64,000 nt of DNA. Source: Thiogranum longum (GTDB lineage: Bacteria > Pseudomonadota > Gammaproteobacteria > DSM-19610). This document shows, in pieces, positions 47,086 through 56,628 of this stretch. Position 1 is the first letter of the stretch. Every line of letters begins with the position of its first letter. The notes beneath the pieces were generated by a model. It was not told the origin of the DNA. It did not search any database and worked only from the letters and a program-made list of their open reading frames with translations. Where the stretch lies: NCBI RefSeq assembly GCF_004339085.1, contig NZ_SMFX01000001.1, forward strand, positions 2,054,242-2,118,241, given 5' to 3'. Both the position numbers and the translations under genes were made by a program.

Positions 47086-49143
47086 CTACATGTGGCTTGA
47101 ATACGCTTTCATCAAGCTGGGCACATCGAGTATCAACGCGATGCGACCATCACCGGTAATTGTTGCACCGGCAAACCCGGCAAGACCCTGCAAGAATGCA
47201 CCCAGGGGTTTGATAACCACCTCTTCCTGACCGACCAATTGTTCGACAACAAAACCAACCTTGCGGCTGCCGACATGAACGACCACTACGTGATTAACAG
47301 TATCTTCCTGTGATACACCACTGCCGGTAACCAGCCAGTCACGTAAATAGAAAAGCGGCAGCGCCTTGTCCCGTACCATCACAACCAGTTGACCATCCAC
47401 AATATTGGTGCGTTCCGTATCGAGATCGAATATTTCACTTACGCTGCCAAGCGGTAAAGCAAACGGCTGCTCACCGAGCTTGACCATCAGAGTCGGCATG
47501 ATCGCCAGCGTCAATGGCACGCGTATAGTCAAACGGCTTCCCTTACCAGGCTCGGAATCGACCTCTACGCTACCATTGAGCTGTCCTATACGGGTCTTGA
47601 CAACATCCATACCCACTCCGCGCCCGGACACATCAGAAATTTGATCCTTGGTTGAGAAACCTGCCGCAAAGATAAGGTTAAAGCACTCTCTGTCATCCAG
47701 TCGGGCAGCCGAATCAGCATCCATCATGCCCTTCTCGACAGCCTTGCGTCGCAACACATCCGCATCCATACCTTTTCCATCATCGTCTATGGACAACAGG
47801 ATATGATCGCCTTCCTGCTCTGCAGCAAGTACAACTGTCCCCTGCCGGGGCTTGCCTTTTGCTTCCCGTTCATCCGGTGTTTCAATACCATGATCAACAG
47901 CATTGCGCACCAGGTGGACCAGAGGGTCTGCCAGGGCCTCGACCAGGTTCTTGTCCAGGTCTGTCTCTTCGCCCTGCATTTCGAGATTCACTTCCTTGTC
48001 GAGGCTGCGGGCAAGATCACGGACCACGCGCGGGAAACGGCCAAATACTTTCTTGATTGGCTGCATACGTGTCTTCATGACAGCATTCTGCAAATCCGCT
48101 GTAACAACGTCCAGGTTCGCAATTGCCATGGAAACATCTTCATTGGCAAGCGATTCCTTGAGGTTGGACAGACGGTTTCTCGCCAATACCAGCTCACCGA
48201 CCATATTCATAATCTCGTCGAGACGACTGGTATCTACACGTACAGATGTTTCCGTCTTGCTGGCTGACGCAACAGCGGGTTTGGCTTTGGTCTTTTCCGG
48301 TGCCGCTTTCTTTTCCGTGACTTGAGGTTCCGGCTCTGTCTTCGTTGACGGCTCACTTACGTCCGCTTTTTCGGCGGCCATTGCCGGACCCTTTCCTTCA
48401 CCGTGCAACTGGTCCAGCAGCGCATCGAATTCATCTTCTGTGATATCGTCACTGGCTGCAGGCGTACTCTTTCCACTTGCAGGTGCAGCCACTATCTCAT
48501 TATCTGTATTATTGTGTGCCACTGGCCCCTTGCCATCACCATGTAACTGGTCCAGTAACGCCTCGAATTCATCTTCTGTAATATCATCACCACCAACAAC
48601 AGAGGCTTTCTGCCCGGTGGGTATTGCGCTCCCGGCCTGGTCCAGCATGGCCTCAAAATCGCTATCAACCTCATCACCCTGAATTTCAGTGGACACTCCT
48701 GTAGCCCCCGAATCAGGTGCTGACGATACATCCGGCTCCGGCGGTGCGGTAGCTTCCGGCACTGCAAGTTTTTCCAGCGCATTCAATAATGAGGCTTCTG
48801 CCGGGGTCGGCATCTCGCCACCCTGCACCTCGGCAAACATATTGTTAACCACGTCCAGTACCTGGAGGACAGTATCCATCAGGTCGCCATCGACTGAGCG
48901 TTCACCATTGCGCAGGATGTTAAATACATCTTCAGCACGGTGACACACGTCCACCAGTCCATCCAGACTCAGGAAACTGGCACCGCCTTTAATCGTATGG
49001 AAGCTGCGAAATACGCCATTGAGCATCTCCATATCGTCCGGACTCTGCTCCAGTTCAACCAGTTCCTCGTTGAGCCGTTCAAGTATCTCGCCCGCTTCGA
49101 CCAGAAAGTCCTGCAGAATCTCATCATCGGTATCAAGACTCAT
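47086..49143 (-). CDS. cheA: Chemotaxis histidine kinase CheA
   Basis: A 685-residue kinase of the chemotaxis array. The Hpt domain has FHTIKGGASFL with His49. A long linker (about residues 125-290) contains two near-identical copies of a motif beginning DDITEDEFEALLDQLHG and a degenerate third (DSDFEAMLDQAG), probably CheY/CheB docking helices. Dimerisation, HATPase (HLVRNAVDHGIE, GRGVGMDVV) and the CheW-like regulatory domain follow. It sits directly downstream of cheZ with a 12-bp gap. Confidence 0.97.
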   Translation of the reverse strand: MSLDTDDEILQDFLVEAGEILERLNEELVELEQSPDDMEMLNGVFRSFHTIKGGASFLSLDGLVDVCHRAEDVFNILRNGERSVDGDLMDTVLQVLDVVNNMFAEVQGGEMPTPAEASLLNALEKLAVPEATAPPEPDVSSAPDSGATGVSTEIQGDEVDSDFEAMLDQAGSAIPTGQKASVVGGDDITEDEFEALLDQLHGDGKGPVAHNNTDNEIVAAPASGKSTPAASDDITEDEFDALLDQLHGEGKGPAMAAEKADVSEPSTKTEPEPQVTEKKAAPEKTKAKPAVASASKTETSVRVDTSRLDEIMNMVGELVLARNRLSNLKESLANEDVSMAIANLDVVTADLQNAVMKTRMQPIKKVFGRFPRVVRDLARSLDKEVNLEMQGEETDLDKNLVEALADPLVHLVRNAVDHGIETPDEREAKGKPRQGTVVLAAEQEGDHILLSIDDDGKGMDADVLRRKAVEKGMMDADSAARLDDRECFNLIFAAGFSTKDQISDVSGRGVGMDVVKTRIGQLNGSVEVDSEPGKGSRLTIRVPLTLAIMPTLMVKLGEQPFALPLGSVSEIFDLDTERTNIVDGQLVVMVRDKALPLFYLRDWLVTGSGVSQEDTVNHVVVVHVGSRKVGFVVEQLVGQEEVVIKPLGAFLQGLAGFAGATITGDGRIALILDVPSLMKAYSSHM

Positions 49144-49155
49144 TATGTTGTTCCC

Positions 49156-49926
49156 TCAAAAGCCCAGGCTGGACAATAAATCATCGACTTCATCCTGGCC
49201 GGATACAGATTCACCATCGGCCTCCACACCAGGTACCGCAGGACCAACACCTTGCATCATGTCATCAGCCTCACCGGTATTGACGGCAGGTTTCCCTTCT
49301 GTCTTTTCAACATGCTCGATGCCACCTGACAGCCTGACAAGATCCACCAGATTATCCTCGACCTCCTGGACCAATGTGATTACCCTGCTGAGTATCTGAC
49401 CGGTGAGATCCTGGAAGTCCTGCGCCATCATAATGTCGGACAAGCCGCTATGAATGGTTTCAGTACTCTCTGTTGTAATTGTAAGGAACTCATCGATTTC
49501 CCTGCTCATGGCCCGGAACTCGTCAACATCCATTTCCTTGTTACGAAAACGGTCCCATTTTTCATGCAATGCGTTGGCACGTGACTTGAGAGCTTCTGAC
49601 ACCGGCAAGGTGCTTTCTACAGCCCCCAGGGTACGGTTAGCAGAGCTCTCGGTCATTTCTATAACGTGGTTCAGGCGAGCCTTGGCGTCAGGAATATCTG
49701 ACCTGGCCAGAGACTGCATACGGTCATCCAGCACAAAACTGTTAATGGATTCGTGTAGCTGGCGAGTCATCTTGCCAAGCTCCTGGAACAGGCTCTGCTC
49801 CCGCATACGTCCCAGTTGCTCGATCAGTTTCTCCGCACCAGCTTCGTTACCGGATTCCAGCTCGGCAACCAGTGCACGGGCATTGTCAAGCAGGGATTCA
49901 GTTTCGACTTCGATCACGGCCTCCAT
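49156..49926 (-). CDS. cheZ: Protein phosphatase CheZ
   Basis: A 256-residue helical protein that dephosphorylates CheY-P. The central hairpin contains DIMMAQDFQDLTGQILSRVI with the catalytic Asp-Phe-Gln-Asp region. The C-terminal peptide, DEVDDLLSSLGF, is the CheY-binding helix. The start at 49926 (MEAVIEVETE) follows an AGGGTGAT ribosome site; upstream in-frame codons are not conserved-looking. Its start lies 4 bp after the cheY stop. Confidence 0.95.
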   Translation of the reverse strand: MEAVIEVETESLLDNARALVAELESGNEAGAEKLIEQLGRMREQSLFQELGKMTRQLHESINSFVLDDRMQSLARSDIPDAKARLNHVIEMTESSANRTLGAVESTLPVSEALKSRANALHEKWDRFRNKEMDVDEFRAMSREIDEFLTITTESTETIHSGLSDIMMAQDFQDLTGQILSRVITLVQEVEDNLVDLVRLSGGIEHVEKTEGKPAVNTGEADDMMQGVGPAVPGVEADGESVSGQDEVDDLLSSLGF

Positions 49927-49930
49927 ACAA

Positions 49931-50326
49931 TCACCCTGCCGTTGCTTCGAGACGTTCAAAGATCTTGTCGATTTTCTCTTTAAGTGTTACAGCGGTAAAC
50001 GGTTTGACCACGTAACCGTTTACCCCGGCCTGTGCAGCCTCGATAATCTGCTCGCGCTTGGATTCAGCCGTCACCATAAGCACCGGCAACGGCGCCAGCT
50101 TTTCGTCTGATCGCACCGCCTTCAGCAGATCGATTCCTGACATTCCCGGCATATTCCAGTCAGTAACCAGGAAATCGAAATTCCCGTTCTGCAACATTGG
50201 CAATGCAGTATTTCCGTCATCGGCTTCCTGCGTATTGTTGAACCCAAGGTCGCGCAACAGGTTTTTAATGATGCGCCGCATCGTGGAAAAATCGTCCACG
50301 ATGAGAATTTTCATGTCATTGTCCAA
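49931..50326 (-). CDS. cheY: Chemotaxis response regulator CheY
   Basis: A single receiver domain that binds the flagellar switch (FliM) when phosphorylated. Motifs: [37 protein letters not shown] with phospho-Asp, VTAESK and GYVVKPF with the conserved Lys. The start is ambiguous: a TTG at 50326 has an ideal GGGAG seven bases upstream (131 aa), while the ATG at 50314 gives the usual MKILIVDDF start (127 aa) without a good ribosome site. It follows fliA by 66 bp. Confidence 0.96.
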   Translation of the reverse strand: MDNDMKILIVDDFSTMRRIIKNLLRDLGFNNTQEADDGNTALPMLQNGNFDFLVTDWNMPGMSGIDLLKAVRSDEKLAPLPVLMVTAESKREQIIEAAQAGVNGYVVKPFTAVTLKEKIDKIFERLEATAG

Positions 50327-50392
50327 GGGTCTTCTCCCGTCTTGCGCTGTTAACCATGTGCTGTTTCGGCATGTGCCGGTATATCCTGACCA

Positions 50393-51124
50393 TCACTTGC
50401 CCGTCCATTCTCCCATTCTTGCTCTCAAACGGATCAGTGCCTGGCCATGTATCTGGCAAACGCGGGATTCACTGACACCGAGCACTTCGCCAATCTCCCG
50501 CAAGTTGAGTTCTTCGTCGTAGTACATGGCCATAACCAGGCGTTCCCGCTCCGGCAAGCCCGAAATTGAATGGGCCAGTGCAGCCTTGAAGTCGGAATTA
50601 TGCAGGCAGTCGAGTGGCTCATTACGAGGCTCACCCGATGCCTGCTGTGGTGATTCCTCGCCATTGATACCCGCATCATCGATACTGAAAACCCTGCAGC
50701 CTGTCGCATCCTGGAGGATGCGGTGATAGTCTTTCAGTTCGATGCCCAGTTTCTCGGCAACCTCGACATCCCTTGCATCACGACCTTCCTGGTTTTCGAT
50801 CTCGCGAACCGCCTCGGCGACCTGTCTTGCCTTGCGGTGTACCGAACGCGGTGTCCAGTCAGTACGACGGATTTCATCCAGCATTGATCCGCGAATTCGA
50901 ATACCGGCATATGTCTCAAAACTGGCGCCCTGTGTGGCATCATAATTTCTCGATGCCTCGAGCAAACCAATCATCCCTGCCTGTATCAGGTCATCTGCCT
51001 GCACGCTGGGCGGCAAACGACTCATCAGGTGGTAGGCAATACGTTTGACCAGGGCAGCATGCTTGGTGACCAGGTCATCACTGTCAGGATCGGGGGTAGT
51101 GACGTACATAGCAGCTCCATTCAT
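50393..51124 (-). CDS. fliA: Flagellar sigma factor FliA (sigma-28)
   Basis: A 243-residue sigma factor for late flagellar and chemotaxis genes. Region 2 is AYHLMSRLPPSVQADDLIQAGMIGLL and SFETYAGIRIRGSMLDEIR; region 4 is LPERERLVMAMYYDEELNLREIGEVLGVSESRVCQI. ATG 51124 overlaps the flhG stop (ATGA) and has GGAG eight bases upstream. ATG 51109, with its own GGAG, is an equally plausible start giving five fewer residues. Confidence 0.97.
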   Translation of the reverse strand: MNGAAMYVTTPDPDSDDLVTKHAALVKRIAYHLMSRLPPSVQADDLIQAGMIGLLEASRNYDATQGASFETYAGIRIRGSMLDEIRRTDWTPRSVHRKARQVAEAVREIENQEGRDARDVEVAEKLGIELKDYHRILQDATGCRVFSIDDAGINGEESPQQASGEPRNEPLDCLHNSDFKAALAHSISGLPERERLVMAMYYDEELNLREIGEVLGVSESRVCQIHGQALIRLRARMGEWTGK

Positions 51125-52008
51125 ACCGGCATCTCCATGTGTCCGTTGTGCGACTGAATAAGACGTTCCACAAAAAACTCAAGATGTCCACCAGCCGCAC
51201 TCGGCACAGGCCATTTATCGGTTTTCTGTGCGAGGTTCTTGAAAGCCATCGAAGAACGGCTGCGCGGATAAGCCTGCACGACTGCGCGCTGCTTGCGCAC
51301 TGCCTTCTTCAGATAGTCGTCGTGGGGAACAACCCCCATAAACTCCAGCGTTACATCGAGGTAACGATCGGTAACCCGTGATATCTTGTTAAACAATTCC
51401 CTTCCCTCCTGGGCACTGTGGGCCTGATTTGCAAGCACCCGGAAACGCTGAATGCCGTATTCGACATTCAACACCTTGATGAGCGCATAGGCGTCTGTTA
51501 TTGATGCGGGTTCGTCGCACACCACCACTACTACCTCCTGGGCGGCACGACTGAAACTGGTCACACTTTCATTGATTCCTGCAGCGGTATCGATAATCAG
51601 TGTGTCGACATCATGGGTCAACTCACTGAAGGCCCTGATCAGGCCGGCATTTTCCATGACAGAAAGCTCTGCCAGACGTTTCACGCCGGACGATGCCGGA
51701 ACCACCATGATTCCCGATGGACCGGTAATAATGACTTCTTCAAGCGAGCGTTCGCCATCGATGACATGAGAAAGATTCTTGTCCGGATGCAATCCCAGCA
51801 ATACATCGATATTGGCAAGGCTGAGGTCGGCGTCGAGCACCATGACCTGCTTGCCGGTGTCGGCCAGTGCGACAGCCAGGTTGACCGAAACATTGGTCTT
51901 TCCCACGCCACCCTTGCCACTGGTCACTGCAATTACTCTTACTGGATTCGGTTGTGCCATACGTCGTAGCCCGGCTGCCTGATCAACTCGCATTTCAGAC
52001 ATGAACAT
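51121..52008 (-). CDS. flhG: FlhG/FleN, MinD-like regulator of flagellar number
   Basis: A 295-residue MinD/ParA-type ATPase restricting flagella to one per pole, in part by acting on the master regulator FleQ/FlrA. Walker A is SGKGGVGKTNVSVNLAVALA, then DADLSLANIDVLLGL and TLIIDTAAGI. A C-terminal amphipathic segment (HLEFFVERLIQSH) probably binds the membrane. The start at 52008 has GGAGGG upstream and overlaps the flhF end by 14 bp. Confidence 0.95.
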   Translation of the reverse strand: MFMSEMRVDQAAGLRRMAQPNPVRVIAVTSGKGGVGKTNVSVNLAVALADTGKQVMVLDADLSLANIDVLLGLHPDKNLSHVIDGERSLEEVIITGPSGIMVVPASSGVKRLAELSVMENAGLIRAFSELTHDVDTLIIDTAAGINESVTSFSRAAQEVVVVVCDEPASITDAYALIKVLNVEYGIQRFRVLANQAHSAQEGRELFNKISRVTDRYLDVTLEFMGVVPHDDYLKKAVRKQRAVVQAYPRSRSSMAFKNLAQKTDKWPVPSAAGGHLEFFVERLIQSHNGHMEMPV

Positions 52009-53245
52009 TTGCCCGGCACCCTCCAAAAGTTTCTGCCATCATCGATTCCGCAGGAAGTCCACGTTCAGATGCAAGATCTGTCGCCTGCTGTATCAGTTCA
52101 CTGACACGGGCAACCTGAATATCTTCCGGAACACGCTGGCCATTGGCGACAAAACGCAACGGGATCTGCTGTTCGATGACTGCAGAAAGCACACCGCCAA
52201 GACTGGCAGCCTCGTCAAGTTTGGTAAGAATTGCACCGTCCAGCGGTACACCGGAAAAGGCGCGAATGGTTTCTTCCATTACCGACGGATGAACCGTCGC
52301 GGAAAGAACCAGCAGGGTACGGATTGGCAGACCGGTGTCAGCCAGTGTGGCGAACTGTTCTGTCAGGCGCACATCGCGCTGGCTCATCCCTGCCGTGTCG
52401 ATCAGCACCAGGCGCTTGTCTGACAGGCTGTTGAGTGTGGAGCGCAGTTCGTTATGATCGGATGCAACCTGAACCGGTATGCCCAGCAGGCGTCCGTAGG
52501 TCATCAGTTGCTCGTGTGCGCCGATACGATAGCTGTCGGTGGTTACCAACGCCACATGGCGCTGGCCGTGACGGAGTACATAGCGCGCCGCCAGTTTGGC
52601 GATGCTGGTTGTTTTACCGACCCCGGTCGAACCGACCAGTGCGACAATACCGCCCTGATCAAGAAAATCTTCTCCTGCAACCGGCACATTGGCCGCCAGT
52701 TCCGCCATGGCCAGTTTCCAGGCGTGTGCTTCGTCCCGCGCATGTACGGCAGGGGCAGAAATCCGCTCGACCAGCCGGCTGTTGATTTCCATGCTGCTGA
52801 GACGCCGTATGACATCGGCATGCAAGGGCTCGCGACGCTTCATATCGCCCCACGCCAGGTGTGCCAGCTGATCTTCCAGCAAACCACGGAGCTGACGAAT
52901 CTCGTCACGCATGGCGACAATGGAAGGGTCCTGTGACCAGTCGACAGATGGTGATGGCAAGGCTGTTTCTTGTGCTTCAGGTTGGGCATTTCGTGTGTAG
53001 GTTTCGGTTGCCCTGTGTACTTCTGCAGGTTCTGCAACATTATCCTGCGCCGATGATTCCTCAGGTTGCGTGGAGCCGGTGGTTTCACGCTCCAACCATG
53101 CCTCGTCGTAGTCGACCGAGGCAATGATTTCGATACCACCGTCTACCTGGCGATTGGAAAGAATGACTGCATCAGGTCCCTGCTCTTCACGTACCAGGCG
53201 GATAGCCTGGCGCATGTCCGGTGCAAAAAATCGCTTCACCTTCAT
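51995..53245 (-). CDS. flhF: FlhF, SRP-type GTPase placing the polar flagellum
   Basis: A 416-residue protein: N-terminal B domain (MKVKRFFAPDMRQAIRLVRE), a Gln/Glu-rich linker, and the NG GTPase domain with the P-loop ALVGSTGVGKTTSIAKLAA, then TDSYRIGAHEQLMTYG, LIDTAGMSQRD and LTKLDEAASLGG. FlhF recruits early flagellar components to the cell pole. The start has AGGTGCAGGT upstream. It is 74 bp after flhA. Confidence 0.96.
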   Translation of the reverse strand: MKVKRFFAPDMRQAIRLVREEQGPDAVILSNRQVDGGIEIIASVDYDEAWLERETTGSTQPEESSAQDNVAEPAEVHRATETYTRNAQPEAQETALPSPSVDWSQDPSIVAMRDEIRQLRGLLEDQLAHLAWGDMKRREPLHADVIRRLSSMEINSRLVERISAPAVHARDEAHAWKLAMAELAANVPVAGEDFLDQGGIVALVGSTGVGKTTSIAKLAARYVLRHGQRHVALVTTDSYRIGAHEQLMTYGRLLGIPVQVASDHNELRSTLNSLSDKRLVLIDTAGMSQRDVRLTEQFATLADTGLPIRTLLVLSATVHPSVMEETIRAFSGVPLDGAILTKLDEAASLGGVLSAVIEQQIPLRFVANGQRVPEDIQVARVSELIQQATDLASERGLPAESMMAETFGGCRANVHV

Positions 53246-53319
53246 ACCTGCACCTCGTCAATGTGTGTCGCCAAGCGGTCTGTGTTCACGTACCTGGTAT
53301 CCTTCTTCATGCTGCCGTT

Positions 53320-55431
53320 TTACCCCGCCTGAACACCGAGACTCGGTGCATCGGTTCCGATATTGGCAACAACCTTTATCTGTTTGTTGTCCGGTATCTC
53401 GTTGTAGGCCAGCACGTTCAGCATCGGGATACTGTGTCTGACCAGTCGTGCCAACCAGGCCCGTATTGCCGGTGTCACCAGCAGGATGGCAGGCTTGCCC
53501 GCTGCCTCCTGCCGCTGCGCACTTTCCGCCAGTGACTGGTGCATCCTTTCGGCCAGGCCGGGTTCAATTCCGGCGCCGCCTTCCGAGATGGCCTGAATTG
53601 AGGATTGCAATATCTGTTCCAGAGATGGATCCAGCGTAATGACTTCAATCTCAGGCCCCATCCCATTGATATGCTGGACGATTGATCGGCCAAGTGAAAC
53701 ACGCACAGCCGCCGTCAAAGCGCCGGGATCTTGACTTCTGGCGCCAGCTTCGGCCAATGTTTCCGCAATGGTGCGCATATCCTTGACGGGAATACGCTCT
53801 TCCAGAAGATTCTGCAGTACCTTAAGTACAATACCGATCGACAGGGTTTTAGGTACCAGGTCTTCGACCAGCTTGGGTGCATTTTTCGCGAGGACGTCGA
53901 GCAACTGCTGCACTTCCTCGTGACCAATCAGTTCGTGGGCGTGGCTCTGCAACAACTCACTGAGGTGCGTGGCCACCACAGTACTGGCGTCGACCACGGT
54001 GTAGCCCAGTGTTGTTGCATTGTCGCGTTCAGCGGGAGAAATCCAGACGGCCTCGAGACCAAATGCCGGGTCGCGGGTCTCTATACCCTGCAAGGTACCA
54101 AACACACGGCCCGGGTTGATCGCCAGTTCATGATCCGGGTAGATCTCCGCTTCACCAACCGGCACACCCATCAACAGAATGCGGTAAGCATTTGGTGCCA
54201 GCTCAAGGTTGTCACGGATGTGTACAGGCTGAACCAGGAAACCCAGTTCCTGTGACAGTTTCTTGCGAACGCCCTTGATGCGATCCATCATCTGCCCGCC
54301 CTGGGAACGATCAACCAGCGGGATCAACCGGTAACCCACTTCAAGACCGATGATGTCAACAGGGCCAACATCCTCCCAGCTAAGGTCGCGAGCTTCCGTC
54401 GGTATTTCCTGTTCAACGGGCTCCTGCACGGCGGGCAGCAGTTCCTGCTGCTGACGCTTCCAGGTATAATAAGCGCCCGCACCGGCTGCTACACCAAGCG
54501 TCAGGAAGGCAAAGTTTGGCATCCCCGGAATAAGACCCATAAAGCCCATGATGCCCCCCACCACTGCCAGTACCATCGGGTTACCGAACAACTGACTCAT
54601 AACCTGGTCGGACATTTTTGTTTCACTCGAAACCCGGGTCACGATGATTGCAGTTGCCGAGGACAGAACCAGTGACGGAATCTGTGCGACCAGACCGTCA
54701 CCGATAGTCAGCAGTGTGTAATTGCGCAGTGCATCTGCAACCGGCATATCAAACTGCAATGTACCGATAGCCAGCCCGCCGATGATATTTATGAACAGGA
54801 TCAGGATGCCTGCAATAGCATCACCGCGTACAAACTTGGATGCGCCATCCATTGCACCGTAAAAGTCTGCCTCACGCGTGACATCCTCACGCCGGCTACG
54901 CGCATCGTCCTGGGTGATCAGGCCGGCATTGAGGTCGGCATCAATGGCCATCTGTTTGCCTGGCATGGCATCGAGCGTGAATCTGGCGCTGACTTCCGAG
55001 ACACGCCCGGCACCCTTGGTGACCACCACAAAGTTAATAATCACCAGGATCGAGAATACGACCAGGCCGACGGCATAGTTACCGCCAACCACAAAGTCAC
55101 CAAACGACTCGATAACCTTGCCGGCCGCGCCGGTACCGGTATGGCCATTAAGCAGAACCACGCGGGTCGAGGCCACGTTAAGCGCCAGCCTCAGCAGCGT
55201 GGTCACCAGCAGTACTGTCGGAAATACACCGAAGTCCAGGGGGCGCAAGGCATAAACCGTTACCATCAGGATGGCCAGCGAAAGTGTGATGTTGAAGGTG
55301 AAGAACATGTCCAGCGCAATCGGTGGCAGCGGTACAATCACCATTGCCAGCATCATGACCAGCAAAATCGGCGCACCGAGTCCATTGCGTCCAATATCCC
55401 GTAAGTTGAGAGTGGCTGCTTCAGTTGCCAT
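53320..55431 (-). CDS. flhA: Flagellar export gate protein FlhA
   Basis: A 703-residue export-apparatus component. The N-terminal membrane domain has eight helices including the FHIPEP-family signature region (GKQMAIDADLNAGLI and the following Arg/Glu-rich loop). The large cytosolic C-terminal domain binds chaperone-substrate complexes. It forms the nonameric ring below the FliPQR-FlhB gate. It starts 2 bp after flhB. Confidence 0.97.
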   Translation of the reverse strand: MATEAATLNLRDIGRNGLGAPILLVMMLAMVIVPLPPIALDMFFTFNITLSLAILMVTVYALRPLDFGVFPTVLLVTTLLRLALNVASTRVVLLNGHTGTGAAGKVIESFGDFVVGGNYAVGLVVFSILVIINFVVVTKGAGRVSEVSARFTLDAMPGKQMAIDADLNAGLITQDDARSRREDVTREADFYGAMDGASKFVRGDAIAGILILFINIIGGLAIGTLQFDMPVADALRNYTLLTIGDGLVAQIPSLVLSSATAIIVTRVSSETKMSDQVMSQLFGNPMVLAVVGGIMGFMGLIPGMPNFAFLTLGVAAGAGAYYTWKRQQQELLPAVQEPVEQEIPTEARDLSWEDVGPVDIIGLEVGYRLIPLVDRSQGGQMMDRIKGVRKKLSQELGFLVQPVHIRDNLELAPNAYRILLMGVPVGEAEIYPDHELAINPGRVFGTLQGIETRDPAFGLEAVWISPAERDNATTLGYTVVDASTVVATHLSELLQSHAHELIGHEEVQQLLDVLAKNAPKLVEDLVPKTLSIGIVLKVLQNLLEERIPVKDMRTIAETLAEAGARSQDPGALTAAVRVSLGRSIVQHINGMGPEIEVITLDPSLEQILQSSIQAISEGGAGIEPGLAERMHQSLAESAQRQEAAGKPAILLVTPAIRAWLARLVRHSIPMLNVLAYNEIPDNKQIKVVANIGTDAPSLGVQAG

Positions 55432-55433
55432 GC

Positions 55434-56627
55434 TTAATCACCTTGTGTTGTTGAGTCGGGATGCTGTTCATCACCGTCTGCAGGCTTTTCATGCCCGGGC
55501 CCCTGGAAGTAATCCTCCGGTACCGGAATGTCGCCGGGACGGTCGGGTACGGGTGCACCGTGTACACTGGCCTTTAACTGGAAAACGTAGGCAAGAATCT
55601 GTGCGACGGCGAGATACAGGCCGGCGGGGACTTCCTGGTCAATTTCAGTACTGTAATAAAGCGCTCGAGCCAGCGGAGGCGCCTCGAACAACGGCACCTT
55701 GTTGGCCACAGCCACGGTTCGGATCTGGCTGGCCACCAGCTCAACACCTTTGGCCACAACAAGTGGCGCGGCCATGGTTTTTGCGTCATAGCGCAAGGCA
55801 ATAGCGTAGTGCGTCGGGTTGGTGATGATGACATCCGCTTTGGGAACTTCCGACATCATGCGGCGCTGTGCAATCTCACGCTGCATACTGCGTATGCGAG
55901 ATTTTACCTCGGGCTTGCCTTCTGTATTCTTGTTCTCGTCCTTGAGTTCCTGGCGGGTCATCTTGAGATTTCTGGAGTGTTCCCATAGCTGGAACGGTAC
56001 ATCGATACCTGCGATCACCAGCAGCGATGCACTGAGTACGATAAATGAATGGGAAAGGATCTGCCCGGTATGTGCCAATGCATGTTCTACCGATTCACGG
56101 CCCAGGCCCATCAGTTCCGGGAAGTACCCCATCAGCAACCATGCGCCCACGCTGCCGATCAGGATAAATTTGGCCAGCGCCTTGACCAGTTCAACCAGCC
56201 CGCGCACGGCGAAAATTCGTTTCAGACCCGACAACGGGTTGAGTTTGTCGAACTTGAATTCAAGCGCCTTGGTGCTGAAATTCCATCCGCCCAGAGCCGC
56301 TGGAGCTGCGATTGACGTGATCACCATAACCAGCATAAATGGCAACAACAATGAAATACCCTGGTAAATACCTTCCTGGAGGACTTCCAGCATGGCCCAA
56401 TGGTCGAATGCCTTTTCACGCTCAAAATCAAGCCCCAGGCTCATGATATTACCAAGCTGTGTGATCATGCTTTCACCCAGCATGAGTAATGCAAAAGAGG
56501 CAATGAGCAACATCGCCATAGTGGTCAGTTCCTTGGAGCGGGGAACCTGGCCCTTCTCGCGCGCCTCCTCCTGTCGTTTGGGGGTCGCTTCTTCTGTTTT
56601 TTCCTGACCGTCTTCATTCTCGGCCAT
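55434..56627 (-). CDS. flhB: Flagellar export switch protein FlhB
   Basis: A 397-residue protein with four membrane helices and the autocleavage site NPTH within VIITNPTHYAIALRYDAKTM. Cleavage switches export from rod/hook to filament substrates. N-terminal KTEEATPKRQEEAREKGQVPRSKEL is the family hallmark. The start at 56627 has GGAGGG eight bases upstream; a longer frame to 56729 lies inside fliR and is rejected. The C-terminal tail beyond the switch domain is about 35 residues, charged. Confidence 0.97.
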   Translation of the reverse strand: MAENEDGQEKTEEATPKRQEEAREKGQVPRSKELTTMAMLLIASFALLMLGESMITQLGNIMSLGLDFEREKAFDHWAMLEVLQEGIYQGISLLLPFMLVMVITSIAAPAALGGWNFSTKALEFKFDKLNPLSGLKRIFAVRGLVELVKALAKFILIGSVGAWLLMGYFPELMGLGRESVEHALAHTGQILSHSFIVLSASLLVIAGIDVPFQLWEHSRNLKMTRQELKDENKNTEGKPEVKSRIRSMQREIAQRRMMSEVPKADVIITNPTHYAIALRYDAKTMAAPLVVAKGVELVASQIRTVAVANKVPLFEAPPLARALYYSTEIDQEVPAGLYLAVAQILAYVFQLKASVHGAPVPDRPGDIPVPEDYFQGPGHEKPADGDEQHPDSTTQGD

Positions 56628-56628
56628 G

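Noticed and set aside
50327-50392. Possible FliA promoter (TCAG-N15-GCCGAAAC) before cheY
   Set aside because: The -35 matches only two of four positions and the -10 six of eight, too weak to call beside the tight operon context.
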